Origin: Rossellomorea marisflavi
Lineage (GTDB): Bacteria; Bacillota; Bacilli; Bacillales; Bacillaceae_B
Assembly (NCBI GenBank): GCA_003667865.1
Contig: CP033051.1
Span: forward strand, 1,695,501 to 1,759,500
Length of the DNA: 64,000 nucleotides
Direction of reading: 5' to 3'
Both the position numbers and the translations under genes were made by a program. The notes under the pieces are model-generated. The model worked only from the letters and a program-made list of their open reading frames with translations, had not been told where the DNA came from and did not search any database. Below, one piece after another: positions 7,583 through 17,327 of this stretch; position 1 is the first letter of the stretch; each line of letters starts with the position of its first letter.

Positions 7583-7813
7583 TTAGTCTGGCATAATAGA
7601 CACAATCATTTGAATGCGAATGAAGAAAAGCTCATCTCCTATTTGTGCAACGATATGATCAGGTTTAACATCTACTAGTTTTCCTCTTTGTGTGTTACGA
7701 ACTGTTTCGATGACAGCAACCTTTCCAAGTAAGCTTTGAGCAGCTTGAACGACATATGGATCCACGATAGATAAAGATTGAACACCAGTAGGGTATTGTC
7801 CTTGTTGATGCAT
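7583..7813 (-). CDS. Small YuzF-like (DUF2642) protein
   Basis: A 76-aa protein resembling the YuzF/DUF2642 family of Bacillus: a short Gln/Gly-rich start, then VQAAQSLLGKVAVIETVRNTQRGKLVDVKPDHIV and an FFIRIQMIVSIMP ending. The function of the family is not known to me. The start is ATG 7813, with GGAGTG 6 nt upstream; an in-frame TTG at 7840 has no SD. The stop codon TAA touches the IS4 target duplication, so the coding part survived but any terminator downstream has been separated from it. Confidence 0.75.
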   Translation of the reverse strand: MHQQGQYPTGVQSLSIVDPYVVQAAQSLLGKVAVIETVRNTQRGKLVDVKPDHIVAQIGDELFFIRIQMIVSIMPD

Positions 7814-8000
7814 TGCAATCACTCCTTTTCTTTGCGTCAATTACTAATACGAAAAGTAGGGTTTGTCATATTCTTAATTTTTTGTAAAGGATTCACACCA
7901 TTTTTATTGAATAGGTACATACAAGCATTTCAAAGTAAAGGAAGAACAAACGTACAGAAGCAAGTTGTTTTTTTAAGGGGCTTAGGAGGGGGTTATTAGG

Positions 8001-8420
8001 ATGAGAGTATTAAGAGGTCATCATTTGTTATGTGTGCATGGTTTTGTAGGAATGGGCTATAGTCCGAGCTTTGTAGAAAAAATGAGTGAGATTGTAGAAG
8101 ATATCCGTTCTAGTAAAGAGGATTTTCCTATTCGAGTGGTAAAAGCTTTTGATGATGCTTGCTTGGCATGCCCTCATAAAGGTGATTCCAAATGTAAAGA
8201 AAATGATGAGTCCGATGCATTTGTTAAATCCCTTGATCAGAAGGTGATGTCACATCTAGGCATTCAACACGGGGAAGTTGTAATGAAAAATGAGCTGATG
8301 CAGCTAACAGCAGCACGTGTTAAGCCAAATGACCTTGATCGTTTATGCGCAGGATGTTCGTGGTTGGAATATGGGGTCTGTAAGAAAGGGATTGCTGAAT
8401 TGAATAAAAAGGTCAGTTGA
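8001..8420 (+). CDS. DUF1284 protein, possible iron-sulfur protein
   Basis: 139 aa, with the family features RGHHLLCVHGFVGMGYS at the N-terminus, then CLACPHKGDSKC, and CAGCSWLEYGVCKK near the C-terminus. The seven regularly placed cysteines and the HH pair suggest bound metal, probably an Fe-S cluster; that is inference from residue pattern. No reaction is established for the family as far as I know. GGAGGGGG lies upstream of the ATG. It is a single-gene unit ending in a shared terminator. Confidence 0.8.
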   Translation: MRVLRGHHLLCVHGFVGMGYSPSFVEKMSEIVEDIRSSKEDFPIRVVKAFDDACLACPHKGDSKCKENDESDAFVKSLDQKVMSHLGIQHGEVVMKNELMQLTAARVKPNDLDRLCAGCSWLEYGVCKKGIAELNKKVS

Positions 8421-8451
8421 AAAAAGGTAGCGAATAGAGCTACCTTTTTAA
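8421..8451 (+). terminator. Bidirectional terminator
   Basis: AAAAAGGTAGC / GAGCTACCTTTTT with a five-base loop between two convergent genes; A and T runs on both sides allow use from both strands. Confidence 0.85.
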
Positions 8452-9734
8452 ATGATATTCATAACTTCAGGTAAAGACTCTTTCTTGGCATCTTTCCGTT
8501 TTGGAAAGACAAGTGTAAAGGTTGTACCTACACCAATATGACTATCTACTAGAACTTTTCCATCCATTGAATAGACAACCGAATAGGCAACAATCATACC
8601 GAGTCCTGTTCCGTTGCTACCTTTTGTTGAAAAATAGGGCTCTCCTAATCGGTGAACCTGCTCTTTTGTCATGCCTATTCCAGTATCTTTAATTTTTATA
8701 ATAGCTTTTGTTGGGGTCTCTGTAATTTTAATGCTGAGAACACCACTATCCGGCATTGCTTCAATTGAATTTTTTATAATATTTAATAGGGCTTGATGAA
8801 ACTTTGCATGGTCACCTGTAATTTTTCCATCCTTTTCAATATTCATCTTGACTTCAACACTATTCATATTTGCCAATGGGGTTACGACACTCAAGATATT
8901 TTTAACGGTTTCTGAAACAAGAATTGGGCCTTCGTTTACTTGATCAGGTTTCGCAAAGGTCAAGTAGTCTGTAATAATTCCCTCAGCACGGTCCAATTCA
9001 TCAATTGCAATCTGAGAAAAGGTTCGTTTCTTTTCCTCATCTAGGGTTGGATCCTGCAATAATTGCAAAAATCCTCTGGTAGCACTTAGTGGATTTCTAA
9101 CCTCATGTGAAATCGAAGCGCTTAAGTGGCTGACTGCCTCTATTTTTGCAGCCTTTGTAATCTGTTCTTTTAGTGCTATATTATTTTTGATTAATTCTAT
9201 GGTGTAGGTAATGATGAGAGTACCAATAATAGGTACAAGTAAGTAGCTAATCCAAAAATCATTTGTGAAGTCATGACTCGGGTTGGCACTCAGGGTGAAC
9301 CAGACAATGGAGGGTGTAACAGAAAAGCCGATTGAAACAAATAGCTTATGTCTGAGTCTTAGAGAAAGAAACCAATTATGTAAAGAACCTGTTAGAAGGA
9401 CTTGGATTCCGTAAACAAACACAGTTGACCAGAAACCACTATCAATTCCTAAGAACCCTCTAAGAATAATGGTTATGAAATATAGTCCTACACTACTTGA
9501 TAATCCTGCATACAAACCAATGAGTGTTAATGGGATTTGACGTAAATCAAAGATGTACTCAGGAGATACAGTATTTGTAAGTAAGAAACAGACAAGTAAA
9601 GATAATGTAAAATAAATGCGATAGCTTGAAACAGACAAAGCCTTAGTATTTTTCTCCATTTTCATTTGAAAGAAAAATAATAATACGAGTAATAAACTTA
9701 AATTTAGTAGTAGCTGTTTCGTAACTTCCATCAT
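8448..9734 (-). CDS. KinB-like membrane sensor histidine kinase
   Basis: 428 aa, the same length as KinB of B. subtilis, a kinase feeding the sporulation phosphorelay. Six or so hydrophobic segments fill residues 1-185. A dimerisation/phosphoacceptor helix follows with SASISHEVRNPLSATRGF (His near 211), then the ATPase domain with N box (NIIKNSIEAMP), G1 (IKDTGIGM) and G2 (GSNGTGLGM). No response regulator is next to it, which fits phosphorelay kinases acting on a distant Spo0F. Bacillus genomes contain several KinB-type paralogues, so the exact orthologue is uncertain. Confidence 0.85.
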   Translation of the reverse strand: MMEVTKQLLLNLSLLLVLLFFFQMKMEKNTKALSVSSYRIYFTLSLLVCFLLTNTVSPEYIFDLRQIPLTLIGLYAGLSSSVGLYFITIILRGFLGIDSGFWSTVFVYGIQVLLTGSLHNWFLSLRLRHKLFVSIGFSVTPSIVWFTLSANPSHDFTNDFWISYLLVPIIGTLIITYTIELIKNNIALKEQITKAAKIEAVSHLSASISHEVRNPLSATRGFLQLLQDPTLDEEKKRTFSQIAIDELDRAEGIITDYLTFAKPDQVNEGPILVSETVKNILSVVTPLANMNSVEVKMNIEKDGKITGDHAKFHQALLNIIKNSIEAMPDSGVLSIKITETPTKAIIKIKDTGIGMTKEQVHRLGEPYFSTKGSNGTGLGMIVAYSVVYSMDGKVLVDSHIGVGTTFTLVFPKRKDAKKESLPEVMNII

Positions 9735-9880
9735 AACACCCTTATAATTGTATTTTATAAGCTTAAAGTGCTAGGGATTCACTATTATTCTACTATATGT
9801 AGAGAGTGAAAAGATAGAGAATTATGGGGATATTAGGAAAAAATAGCAGTTGTTTGGTTGTGTTTGTCGTAAAACGGTGT

Positions 9881-9909
9881 TTGACATTTCACTAGTGAAT
9901 GTTTATGAT
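9881..9909 (+). promoter_or_regulatory. Sigma-A promoter of the lysK leader
   Basis: TTGACA (9881-9886), 17-bp spacer, TATGAT (9904-9909). A start near 9916 would place the whole T-box leader in the transcript. Confidence 0.85.
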
Positions 9910-9942
9910 ATAGAAAATTTATACAGTTTTATTTAAATGCAA

Positions 9943-10238
9943 TGAAGAGAAGAGTAGTTAAGAAGAATTCATTCCAGAGAGCTCCGGTTGCTGAAAAGGA
10001 GTATGAATCCGCTTAATGAAAAAAGACTTGGAGCAGCGTATTGAACTAGAGATAGTCTAGGGATGATACGACGGGATCTCCCGTTATAGAGATAGGGTAT
10101 AAGCTGATAAAAGCCGTACTTGAAGAGGTTGATATGGTGACATATTAACAAACTGAGGTGGTACCACGATAGCATACACGCTCTCGTCCTCAAGATTGAT
10201 TCAATCTTGGGGGTGGGAGCTTTTTTGTTTTTCTAAAA
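9943..10238 (+). promoter_or_regulatory. T-box riboswitch, lysine
   Basis: Stem I runs from about 9943, with an AAA triplet just before the GACUUGGAGC strand of the specifier loop (lysine codon). The T-box GAGGTGGTACCACG is at 10155-10168. The terminator stem GCTCTCGTCC...GGGTGGGAGC is followed by TTTTTT at 10230-10236. A lysine T-box on class I LysRS is known from the B. cereus group, so the arrangement is expected for a gene induced when tRNA-Lys is poorly charged. Confidence 0.95.
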
Positions 10239-10276
10239 GCTAGGTGTTAATCAAATGAAAAAATGAGGTGAGAAGC

Positions 10277-11827
10277 ATGCATTGGGCCATGCAAATTGCA
10301 CAAGAATTAGTAAAAAAGTATCCAGACCGAGAAACGTTTGTTTGTGCATCTGGAATCAGTCCTTCTGGATCTGTTCATATCGGAAATTTTCGAGAGTTGG
10401 TTACAACCTTTTTTGTTGTAAAATCTCTTCAAAAATTAGGGAGAAACACACGATTTATTTTTTCATGGGATGATTTTGATCGACTTCGAAAAGTACCGAA
10501 AAATGTAGATCCTTCTTTTGAACAATATATCGGGATGCCCTACTCTAGCATTCCAGATCCTTGTGGCTGCCACAAGTCCTATGCAGCGCATTTTGAAGCA
10601 GAGTTTGAGGAATCGATTCGACCGTTTGGGATGCCGGTTGAATTTATTTATCAGAGTAGAGAATATCAATCGGGAAGATATAACCCATACATTGTCCATG
10701 CTTTAAGGAATCGGAAAGAAATCTATGACATCATGATGGAGTTTAAGACAAGTGATGGATCAGAGGAGGAAAGGGAAGGTTTTTATCCGATTACGGTGTA
10801 CTGCCAGTCATGTGGAAAAGACTTTACAAAAGTAGAAGACTTTGAAGAACAGAAAGAGACAGTAACGTATTCATGTGAATGTGGACATCATGATGTGCTT
10901 GATGTTTTGAATGCAACGAATATCAAACTAAATTGGAAGATTGATTGGCCGATGAGATGGATGGTAGAGCAGGTAATATTTGAGCCTGGTGGTCGAGATC
11001 ATTCGTCAGAAACAGGAAGCTATAATGTTTCAAAGCAGATTTCTGAAAGGATTTTTTGCAATCAACCACCTGAATATGCTGCCTATGACTTTATAAGTGT
11101 AAAGGGAAGTCATGAAAAAATGTCCAGTTCTTCTGGCAATAGTATTACACCAAAGGAGCTACTAAACATTTATTTACCTGACCTTTTACTTTTCTTGTTT
11201 GCAAAATATAGACCGGAGGCTGCATTTCACATAGGATTGGATGACGATGTCGTTCGAAATTATACAGAATACGAACGCTTTGTGGAGAATCAGTCTTCAA
11301 TCAACGAGGATCTTCAATATTCTCTCAAATTAGCAGGACAGACTCGGGCAGAGTACAGATTTCCGAGATTTAGCCAAGTTGCTAATATTCTGCCGTTAGT
11401 AGATTTTGATGTTTCAATTTTGAAGGATATTTTGGTTCAATCAGGTGAATTGATGACGTTAGATGAGGTTCAAGCCATTGCGGAACGAGTAGAATATTGG
11501 ACGAAAACCTATCAGCAAGACCGTATGGTAAAAGTAAACCGTATGCCGAACCATGAGTACTATGCAACGTTAACAAGCACACAAAAGCAGTGGCTTTCAA
11601 AGTTATGCAATATCGTTCATGAATGGAATCAAGACAGTAGTGAAACGTTTATGCAAAATGTGTACGCTATCTGTCATGATGAGGATAAAAAAGTGAAGAG
11701 AAACAATCAGAAATCATTATTTCAAATTGTATATAGGCTTGTATTGAACAGTACTAGTGGTCCACGAATACCGATATTGGTTGAGGTAGTGGGGAAAGAA
11801 AGGATTTTAGAACTGTTGGATTTTTAG
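10277..11827 (+). CDS. lysK: Class I lysyl-tRNA synthetase
   Basis: This attaches lysine to tRNA-Lys using the archaeal-type class I fold. It has the HIGH-like motif GSVHIGNF near residue 30, a zinc-ribbon-like CQSCGKDF...CECGHH insertion and the KMSKS-like loop KMSSSSGNS. The length (516 aa) is normal. The start is ATG 10277, with GAGGTG 8 nt upstream; the GTG at 10268 lies within that SD. A class I enzyme beside the usual class II LysRS is a feature of some Bacillus lineages. Regulation is by the upstream lysine T-box. Confidence 0.95.
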   Translation: MHWAMQIAQELVKKYPDRETFVCASGISPSGSVHIGNFRELVTTFFVVKSLQKLGRNTRFIFSWDDFDRLRKVPKNVDPSFEQYIGMPYSSIPDPCGCHKSYAAHFEAEFEESIRPFGMPVEFIYQSREYQSGRYNPYIVHALRNRKEIYDIMMEFKTSDGSEEEREGFYPITVYCQSCGKDFTKVEDFEEQKETVTYSCECGHHDVLDVLNATNIKLNWKIDWPMRWMVEQVIFEPGGRDHSSETGSYNVSKQISERIFCNQPPEYAAYDFISVKGSHEKMSSSSGNSITPKELLNIYLPDLLLFLFAKYRPEAAFHIGLDDDVVRNYTEYERFVENQSSINEDLQYSLKLAGQTRAEYRFPRFSQVANILPLVDFDVSILKDILVQSGELMTLDEVQAIAERVEYWTKTYQQDRMVKVNRMPNHEYYATLTSTQKQWLSKLCNIVHEWNQDSSETFMQNVYAICHDEDKKVKRNNQKSLFQIVYRLVLNSTSGPRIPILVEVVGKERILELLDF

Positions 11828-11880
11828 CATAACCAGAGATATGTGATTTATACTAATAATTGGTTAAGCTTGAATAAAAA

Positions 11881-12040
11881 GTTCGTTCCATTGCGCTGCA
11901 GACCCTCGCTTTCCACGGGGAGGAAGCTGAGCCTCCTCGGCTCCGCCTGCGGGGTTCCGTTCCAGTGGGTACGTCACCCTGGTCTCAGCCTTTCCTCTAT
12001 GTCCCGTAGGAGTTGAGTGTCTTCCGCTCCATTCCACTAC
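11881..12040 (+). repeat. Dispersed palindromic repeat, diverged relative of E
   Basis: About 160 bp. It starts GTTCGTTCCATTGCGCTGCA and ends CTTCCGCTCCATTCCACTAC, with GAGCCTCCTCGGC and CCCGTAGGAG inside. The plan matches repeat E (inverted ends, central GCCTCC/GGGGT) but the outer sequence differs, so it is a separate subfamily. It fills most of the lysK-kynB gap. I see nothing else in 11828-12179. Confidence 0.75.
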
Positions 12041-12179
12041 TTCTATAAAAATATTCTCTTAAAACAATATCCTAAAAGTGCATTTTTCAGTCCTAATAAT
12101 TTTTGCTTGATTTGTGTTTCACCTAAAATACGGTTATTTCACTAGCTTAAATACTTATGTCACTGCCTATTTACAACTT

Positions 12180-12800
12180 TTATCGTTGTATTAACACAGC
12201 ACGTACCGGTGAACCGTCAGCATGTTCAATGGCTAGTGGAAAAGCTATCAGCTCGTATTGTCCAACGGTTACATGCTCAAGCACAATTCCCTCTAATATT
12301 TGAATGCCAGATTCATGAAGTAGATGATGATTTTGCAGACGTTTGCTATCTAGAACATCCACAGATGGTAAATCAATGCCCAGTAAATCAATTCCTTGTT
12401 CCTTTAAAAAAGCGGGAACATGTTCATCTAGGGCAGGAATTGACGTAGGAAATTGATTGCGATCCTTCCAAGCATTTGTTTTTATTAAGAGCTTACTAGA
12501 ATCTTTAAACGAATACGAACGAAGATGGTCGACCGTAATAATCTCTTGGTCCAACACTTCAACAACGAGAGCAGGTCCGATAAATGTTTCAAGGGCTAAG
12601 CCTTCAACCCTTTTCCCTTCATTGTCAAAATGAAAAGGTGCATCAATATGGGTCCCGATGTGGGTGCTCATGGTTAGCTTTCCTACATTCACAGAACCTG
12701 TTTCTTCCTTTGTCCATTTTAGCTCGGTTGAGTATGGAGTATCTCCAGGCCAACCTGCCGACGTTTTTGCGAGCATTTGTGATATATCAATGATTTTCAT
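12180..12800 (-). CDS. kynB: Kynurenine formamidase
   Basis: Hydrolyses N-formyl-kynurenine to kynurenine and formate in tryptophan breakdown. The cyclase-family metal site is visible as HIGTHIDAPFHFD near residue 46, and HVTVGQYELIAFPLAIEHADGSPVRAVL is typical of the C-terminus. 206 aa is the normal length. It starts 15 bp after kynU, so both form one operon read kynU to kynB. Tryptophan dioxygenase (kynA), which would supply its substrate, is not in this window. Confidence 0.93.
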   Translation of the reverse strand: MKIIDISQMLAKTSAGWPGDTPYSTELKWTKEETGSVNVGKLTMSTHIGTHIDAPFHFDNEGKRVEGLALETFIGPALVVEVLDQEIITVDHLRSYSFKDSSKLLIKTNAWKDRNQFPTSIPALDEHVPAFLKEQGIDLLGIDLPSVDVLDSKRLQNHHLLHESGIQILEGIVLEHVTVGQYELIAFPLAIEHADGSPVRAVLIQR

Positions 12801-12815
12801 TAGAGGTTCACATCC

Positions 12816-14087
12816 TTAGGCAACAATGTTTCGATTTGGGTCATATTGTTTATAAAGCTCGTCTTTCATAATCTGTTTAAGGATCTGTACTGTTTCCCAT
12901 ACATCAACAAAAGATGTATATAGTGCCACAGGTGCAAGTCGCATAATATTTGGTGAACGGAAATCAGGAACAACACCATCTGATTTTAATGCCTTACAAA
13001 TACGAGCAGCTTCCTCGTGTTGTAAACTTACATGCCCACCACGACGCTCCTCTTCAAGAGGGTTACAACGTGTAAAACCATAATCATTAAGCTCTACAGA
13101 AATGAGTTCGAGCATATAGTTTGTGAGCTGTAGAGATTTTTCACGGATGTTCTTTATACCTGCCTCTTCAAAAATTTCTAAGGAGCCAAGAAGGGGTGCA
13201 AGACTAAGAATATGTGGTGTACCAATTTGAAAAGCACCTGCACTATTGGCAGAAGTAAATGTATGCTCCATATCAAACTGTTTTTCTTTTTGTGAGCCAA
13301 ACCAGCCCATTAAACCTGGCTGAATTCCAAGATGTCTTTCATGTACAAACAATCCTCCAACTCCACCAGGACCACTGTTTAGGTATTTGTAGTTACACCA
13401 TACAGCAAAATCAACGTCCCAGTCGTGTAGTTCATGGGGAATGGCACCGATGGAATGCGCAAGATCGAATCCAATTAGAATTCCTTGTTTATGAGCTTCG
13501 GCAGTCAATCGTTTCATATCAAGTAATTGCCCGCTTCGATATAAGACTGAGGGGAGTAAAATGACCGCTATGTCCTCTGTCATCGCAGCAATAATATCCT
13601 CTTCTACAAGTGTCAAACCATCGCGACTTTTCACTTTAACGAGATGATCTGAGGCAGCATACCCTTTTAATTCAAGCTGACTTTGAAGTGCATATATATC
13701 TGAAGGGAATGTTAGCTCATCGGCTAGTATCTTTGTTCGAGTTCCTTCAGGCTTATAAAAAGTAGAAAGCATTTGATGTAGATTTGTTGTAATGGAACCT
13801 GTTACAATCACTTCATGCTCTTTGCAGCCAATAAGAGGTGCAGATTGTGCACCTAGCTTTTCAGACAGGTAAAACCAAGGATGATCTCCGCTTGTCCAAC
13901 CATCTATTCCGAGCTGCTTCCAATCCTCTATAGTATTCATTACGGCTGCTTCTGCTTTTTTTGAAAGAAGTCCTAGCGAATTCCCGTCCATATAGTACTG
14001 ACCTTCTTTTATGTAAAACTCATCACGAAACGATCGTAATGGGTCTTGGTTATCTAATTGCTGTGCATAGTCTTTTGTCGTATCCAT
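12816..14087 (-). CDS. kynU: Kynureninase
   Basis: A PLP enzyme converting kynurenine to anthranilate and alanine. The PLP-binding lysine is in [16 protein letters not shown], preceded by the conserved [27 protein letters not shown] region; 423 aa is the usual size. Two ATGs are in tandem; the second (14087) is better spaced from GGAGGGG. It is first gene of a kynU-kynB pair. Upstream (14091-14313) I see no gene or clear operator. Without kynA nearby, the pair could act in salvage of kynurenines to anthranilate. Confidence 0.94.
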   Translation of the reverse strand: MDTTKDYAQQLDNQDPLRSFRDEFYIKEGQYYMDGNSLGLLSKKAEAAVMNTIEDWKQLGIDGWTSGDHPWFYLSEKLGAQSAPLIGCKEHEVIVTGSITTNLHQMLSTFYKPEGTRTKILADELTFPSDIYALQSQLELKGYAASDHLVKVKSRDGLTLVEEDIIAAMTEDIAVILLPSVLYRSGQLLDMKRLTAEAHKQGILIGFDLAHSIGAIPHELHDWDVDFAVWCNYKYLNSGPGGVGGLFVHERHLGIQPGLMGWFGSQKEKQFDMEHTFTSANSAGAFQIGTPHILSLAPLLGSLEIFEEAGIKNIREKSLQLTNYMLELISVELNDYGFTRCNPLEEERRGGHVSLQHEEAARICKALKSDGVVPDFRSPNIMRLAPVALYTSFVDVWETVQILKQIMKDELYKQYDPNRNIVA

Positions 14088-14313
14088 CATAGCCCCTCCA
14101 TTTTGAAAGTGAGTTCCTAACTATAATAGTGTAAATATTTATAATAGTAAAATTTTGTGACGTAAAGAAGCTACTTGATTTAGTAGGCTTTTAGGAGGAA
14201 ATGTGGATTCGTTCAATTGTGCAGCTAATAGACAGGACGAGATTTTATTTTTGGTGTAAATGGGGGTGGGTGCTGCTAACAGAGACCGAAGACGTAGCTA
14301 GAATCCATCAATA

Positions 14314-15606
14314 TTAATGCGTCAATTCATACAACAACCGTTTTTTCTGAAGAAGATACTCCTCATCCAAATCATGAAAGTCTAGTGAATCCATGTATTT
14401 GTAGGAAATATATCCGTAAAACTCCCAAAGTACCTTTTTATGTTCTGCAGAACTATTTTTCGCCGTCATACATAATGCATCGACTATAGCCCCTACTATC
14501 GGGAGGTCTGTTCTCTCTTTTACGGTGAATTGATAGAAACTGTAATACAGAACGTTTTTCAAACTACCCATTGGAATGAGGAGTCTTGATTCTTTGTGGT
14601 GGTCTTTAAACACAAGATCCCCTTCAAAAAGCCATACTACTTCTGCTAGGACTCTCCCAACATTACGGATACAGTGCTTTGCGGTAAACGGATCATTTAT
14701 ACCTGGGGAGGTCGCACGTAAAGCAATTTCAACTAGCTTTTGAATCGCAAAGGGCAGGTCCTGAGATGTATTTCGATTATGGCTTAATGTCATATTCTTA
14801 GAAACATGATCCATAATCGATTGGTCAATCGTATTTGTACCACGATATACAGAGAAGACCTTCGCTTTAGGAGTAATGAATTCTCCAATGTTTTGATGAA
14901 ATTCTATGAAGATCTCTTTTTTTGCTGCTATCTCTAGTAATGCATCTATAGAAATCATCTCTAAGTAGGCTGTTTGGTCACTATAAAATGTTTCTTTATA
15001 AGGGTAGGTATGGATAAAGTCTCTATCGATTACTAAGCAGTGTGATTGTTGCTTTTCTCGAAATGCTTTGCTTGTTTGAAAGGTTTCATTTGTTAGTTTT
15101 TCAATTAAAAAATCTACCTGAATTGACTTCCCGATAAAGTGGATGAAATGAATAAAAAAGATTAAGCAGATGATGGTAATGAATACACCAATCACTGCTG
15201 AAATCACGTATTCATTTTCAATCGATTTTCTCATAAAAAGAAGGCTGTAAATCGAATAAATAAATCCACCTAAAAACACACCAAGAACTCTCATCGTTGT
15301 TTTTTCTGTCATAAAATTTGGCAGAGCTCTTGGCGAGAATTGCGAGGAGTATGTTGTTAACACAACCATAATAATGGAAAACGTTAAGGTGGTCATGGTT
15401 AATAGTGATGATGACAATGTCGTTAAGATTCGGATGGCGAGATCTACGCTCGTTAGAAATAAATTTGGAATGTAATGGATAAATGGGTCTAAAAAATGCA
15501 TATCAATCGTTATGGTCATGACAGCTAATAGAAGGCCGATACTACTATATAGTGCAGGAAGAAGCCAGAGGCTTTTCTTAAATTTATTAATGAGTCTATG
15601 AAACAT
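14314..15606 (-). CDS. DUF2254 membrane protein
   Basis: 430 aa with four transmembrane segments in residues 10-165, including the family stretch TMTTLTFSIIMVVLTTYSSQFSPRAL. A soluble C-terminal half contains ALRATSPGINDPFTAKHCI, which is strongly conserved in DUF2254 proteins. The molecular role is not established. It stands alone between divergent and convergent neighbours. Confidence 0.85.
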   Translation of the reverse strand: MFHRLINKFKKSLWLLPALYSSIGLLLAVMTITIDMHFLDPFIHYIPNLFLTSVDLAIRILTTLSSSLLTMTTLTFSIIMVVLTTYSSQFSPRALPNFMTEKTTMRVLGVFLGGFIYSIYSLLFMRKSIENEYVISAVIGVFITIICLIFFIHFIHFIGKSIQVDFLIEKLTNETFQTSKAFREKQQSHCLVIDRDFIHTYPYKETFYSDQTAYLEMISIDALLEIAAKKEIFIEFHQNIGEFITPKAKVFSVYRGTNTIDQSIMDHVSKNMTLSHNRNTSQDLPFAIQKLVEIALRATSPGINDPFTAKHCIRNVGRVLAEVVWLFEGDLVFKDHHKESRLLIPMGSLKNVLYYSFYQFTVKERTDLPIVGAIVDALCMTAKNSSAEHKKVLWEFYGYISYKYMDSLDFHDLDEEYLLQKKRLLYELTH

Positions 15607-15821
15607 ACTTTATTTCTCCCTCTTCTTACGTTCTGTATAGCTTCATCCTTGCCGTCTTCAGTGAAATTAAACCTTCTAATTCAATCGATATTCTCTTATT
15701 TATGCTGGTAAAAATAATCTTAAATAATTTAGGCATGCAATTCTTCTGTTCCTCGTAAAATGAATAAAAGACTCCTAGATTAGATTAAAGAAAATACTCT
15801 CACTTTACTCCCGATTGGTTG

Positions 15822-15842
15822 TAAAAGCACTAGTTGCTTTTC
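15822..15842 (+). other. Short hairpin in the PTS leader
   Basis: AAAAGCA-CTAGT-TGCTTTT lies 33 bp before the PTS gene. It could be a weak attenuator; there is no further evidence. Confidence 0.35.
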
Positions 15843-15874
15843 AATAATTTTAAAATGAAAGGGGTTACAAAAGT

Positions 15875-17257
15875 ATGCTGGGCTATCTCCAAAGAATTGG
15901 AAAGGCGTTAATGTTGCCAATTGCGGTGTTACCTGCAGCAGCATTATTACTACGTTTAGGGCAACCGGACTTATTGAATATTCCTTTTATGGCTGCAGCA
16001 GGAGATGCGATTTTCGCAAATTTAGCATTACTATTTGCCATCGGTGTAGCAATAGGGCTTTCAAAGGATGGACATGGATCTGCTGCATTAGCAGGTGCCA
16101 TCGGGTATTTTGTTTTGACAAAAGGAGCTACCTCGATCAATGAAGTGATTAATATGGGGGTACTAGGTGGGATTATGTCAGGGGTTGCTGCCGGACATTT
16201 GTATAATCGCTTTAATGATATAAAACTCCCTGATTACTTGGCTTTCTTTGGTGGAAAACGGTTTGTACCAATTATTACTTCTCTTGTGATGCTTGTATTA
16301 GCTTTAGTGTTTGGGTATGTATGGCCACCGATTCAAGAGGTGATCAACAATATTGGAGAATGGATTGTTGGAGCGGGAACAATCGGAACGGCAATCTTTG
16401 GTTTCTTAAACAGAATTCTCATCCCGTTAGGACTTCATCATGTTATGAATACGCTCGTATGGTTTGAATTTGGAGAGTTCACGAATGCTGCAGGAGAAGT
16501 GATCAAAGGAGATTTATCACGCTTCTTCGAAAATGATCCGGATGCTGGAATCTTTATGACAGGATTCTTCCCAGTCATGATGTTCGGCTTACCAGGTGCA
16601 GCACTTGCGATGATTGCTGCAGCGAAGAAAGAACGTCGGAAAGTTGTTGCAGGTGGTCTCTTCGGGGTTGCATTCACATCATTCCTAACAGGGGTAACAG
16701 AACCAATTGAGTTTTTATTTATGTTCTTATCTCCATTCCTTTATGTGATTCATGCGCTGTTGACAGGGATTTCATTCCTTATCGTTAACTCGTTAGATAT
16801 TCATTCCGGTTTTGGATTCTCTGCAAGTGCCTTGGATTTTCTACTAAACTATGGGATTTCACAAAAACCGCTCCTGTTAATTGGAGTCGGCTTGGTTTAC
16901 GGAGTGATCTATTTTATCATCTTCTATTTCCTTATTAAAAAATTGGACTTAAAAACTCCTGGTCGTGAGGATGAAGTAGATGGAGAATTTTCAGAGAATA
17001 CTTCATTTGGCGGAAATCGTGATTATGCTGTGGTTGCTCAACATTATCTTGTTGCATTAGGTGGAAAAGACAATATTGCAAATATAGACAACTGTGTAAC
17101 GAGATTAAGACTGCGGATTGTAGATATGTCAAAGGTCGATGAAGCAGCACTGAAACGAGCTGGTGCAAAAGGGGTCGTAAAAATTAGCTCTTCCGACTTA
17201 CAAGTAGTAGTTGGTACAAATGTAGAGTTTGTTGCCAATGAATTAAAGAAGCTATAA
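15875..17257 (+). CDS. nagP: PTS N-acetylglucosamine-type EIICB permease
   Basis: A sugar-transporting phosphotransferase permease of the glucose superfamily, 460 aa. The EIIC membrane domain occupies about residues 1-355, with the sugar-site signature GVTEPIEFLFMF and LIPLGLHHVMNT. The EIIB domain at 385-460 has the phosphorylated cysteine in NIDNCVTRLRLR. There is no EIIA domain, so a general EIIA must serve it. The best match in layout and sequence is NagP. The partner gene after it is separated by a hairpin. Substrate is inferred from family resemblance. Confidence 0.85.
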   Translation: MLGYLQRIGKALMLPIAVLPAAALLLRLGQPDLLNIPFMAAAGDAIFANLALLFAIGVAIGLSKDGHGSAALAGAIGYFVLTKGATSINEVINMGVLGGIMSGVAAGHLYNRFNDIKLPDYLAFFGGKRFVPIITSLVMLVLALVFGYVWPPIQEVINNIGEWIVGAGTIGTAIFGFLNRILIPLGLHHVMNTLVWFEFGEFTNAAGEVIKGDLSRFFENDPDAGIFMTGFFPVMMFGLPGAALAMIAAAKKERRKVVAGGLFGVAFTSFLTGVTEPIEFLFMFLSPFLYVIHALLTGISFLIVNSLDIHSGFGFSASALDFLLNYGISQKPLLLIGVGLVYGVIYFIIFYFLIKKLDLKTPGREDEVDGEFSENTSFGGNRDYAVVAQHYLVALGGKDNIANIDNCVTRLRLRIVDMSKVDEAALKRAGAKGVVKISSSDLQVVVGTNVEFVANELKKL

Positions 17258-17267
17258 CAACTGGAAG

Positions 17268-17307
17268 GAAGCACTTGAGCATAAGGTTGTGGTCAAGTGC
17301 TTTTCTT
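17268..17307 (+). terminator. Terminator or attenuator between the PTS gene and its partner
   Basis: AGCACTTGA / TCAAGTGCTTTT with a 14-nt loop. It lies between two co-oriented genes 70 bp apart, so it probably reduces but does not abolish expression of the second. Confidence 0.7.
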
Positions 17308-17327
17308 CTGAATTAAAGGAGGATAAG

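Noticed and set aside
7778-7999. Plus-strand frame overlapping the YuzF-like gene start
   Set aside because: No SD, no recognisable sequence, and it overlaps the start of a better supported minus-strand gene.
9969-10193. Minus-strand frame within the lysine T-box
   Set aside because: It is the complement of a structured RNA leader.
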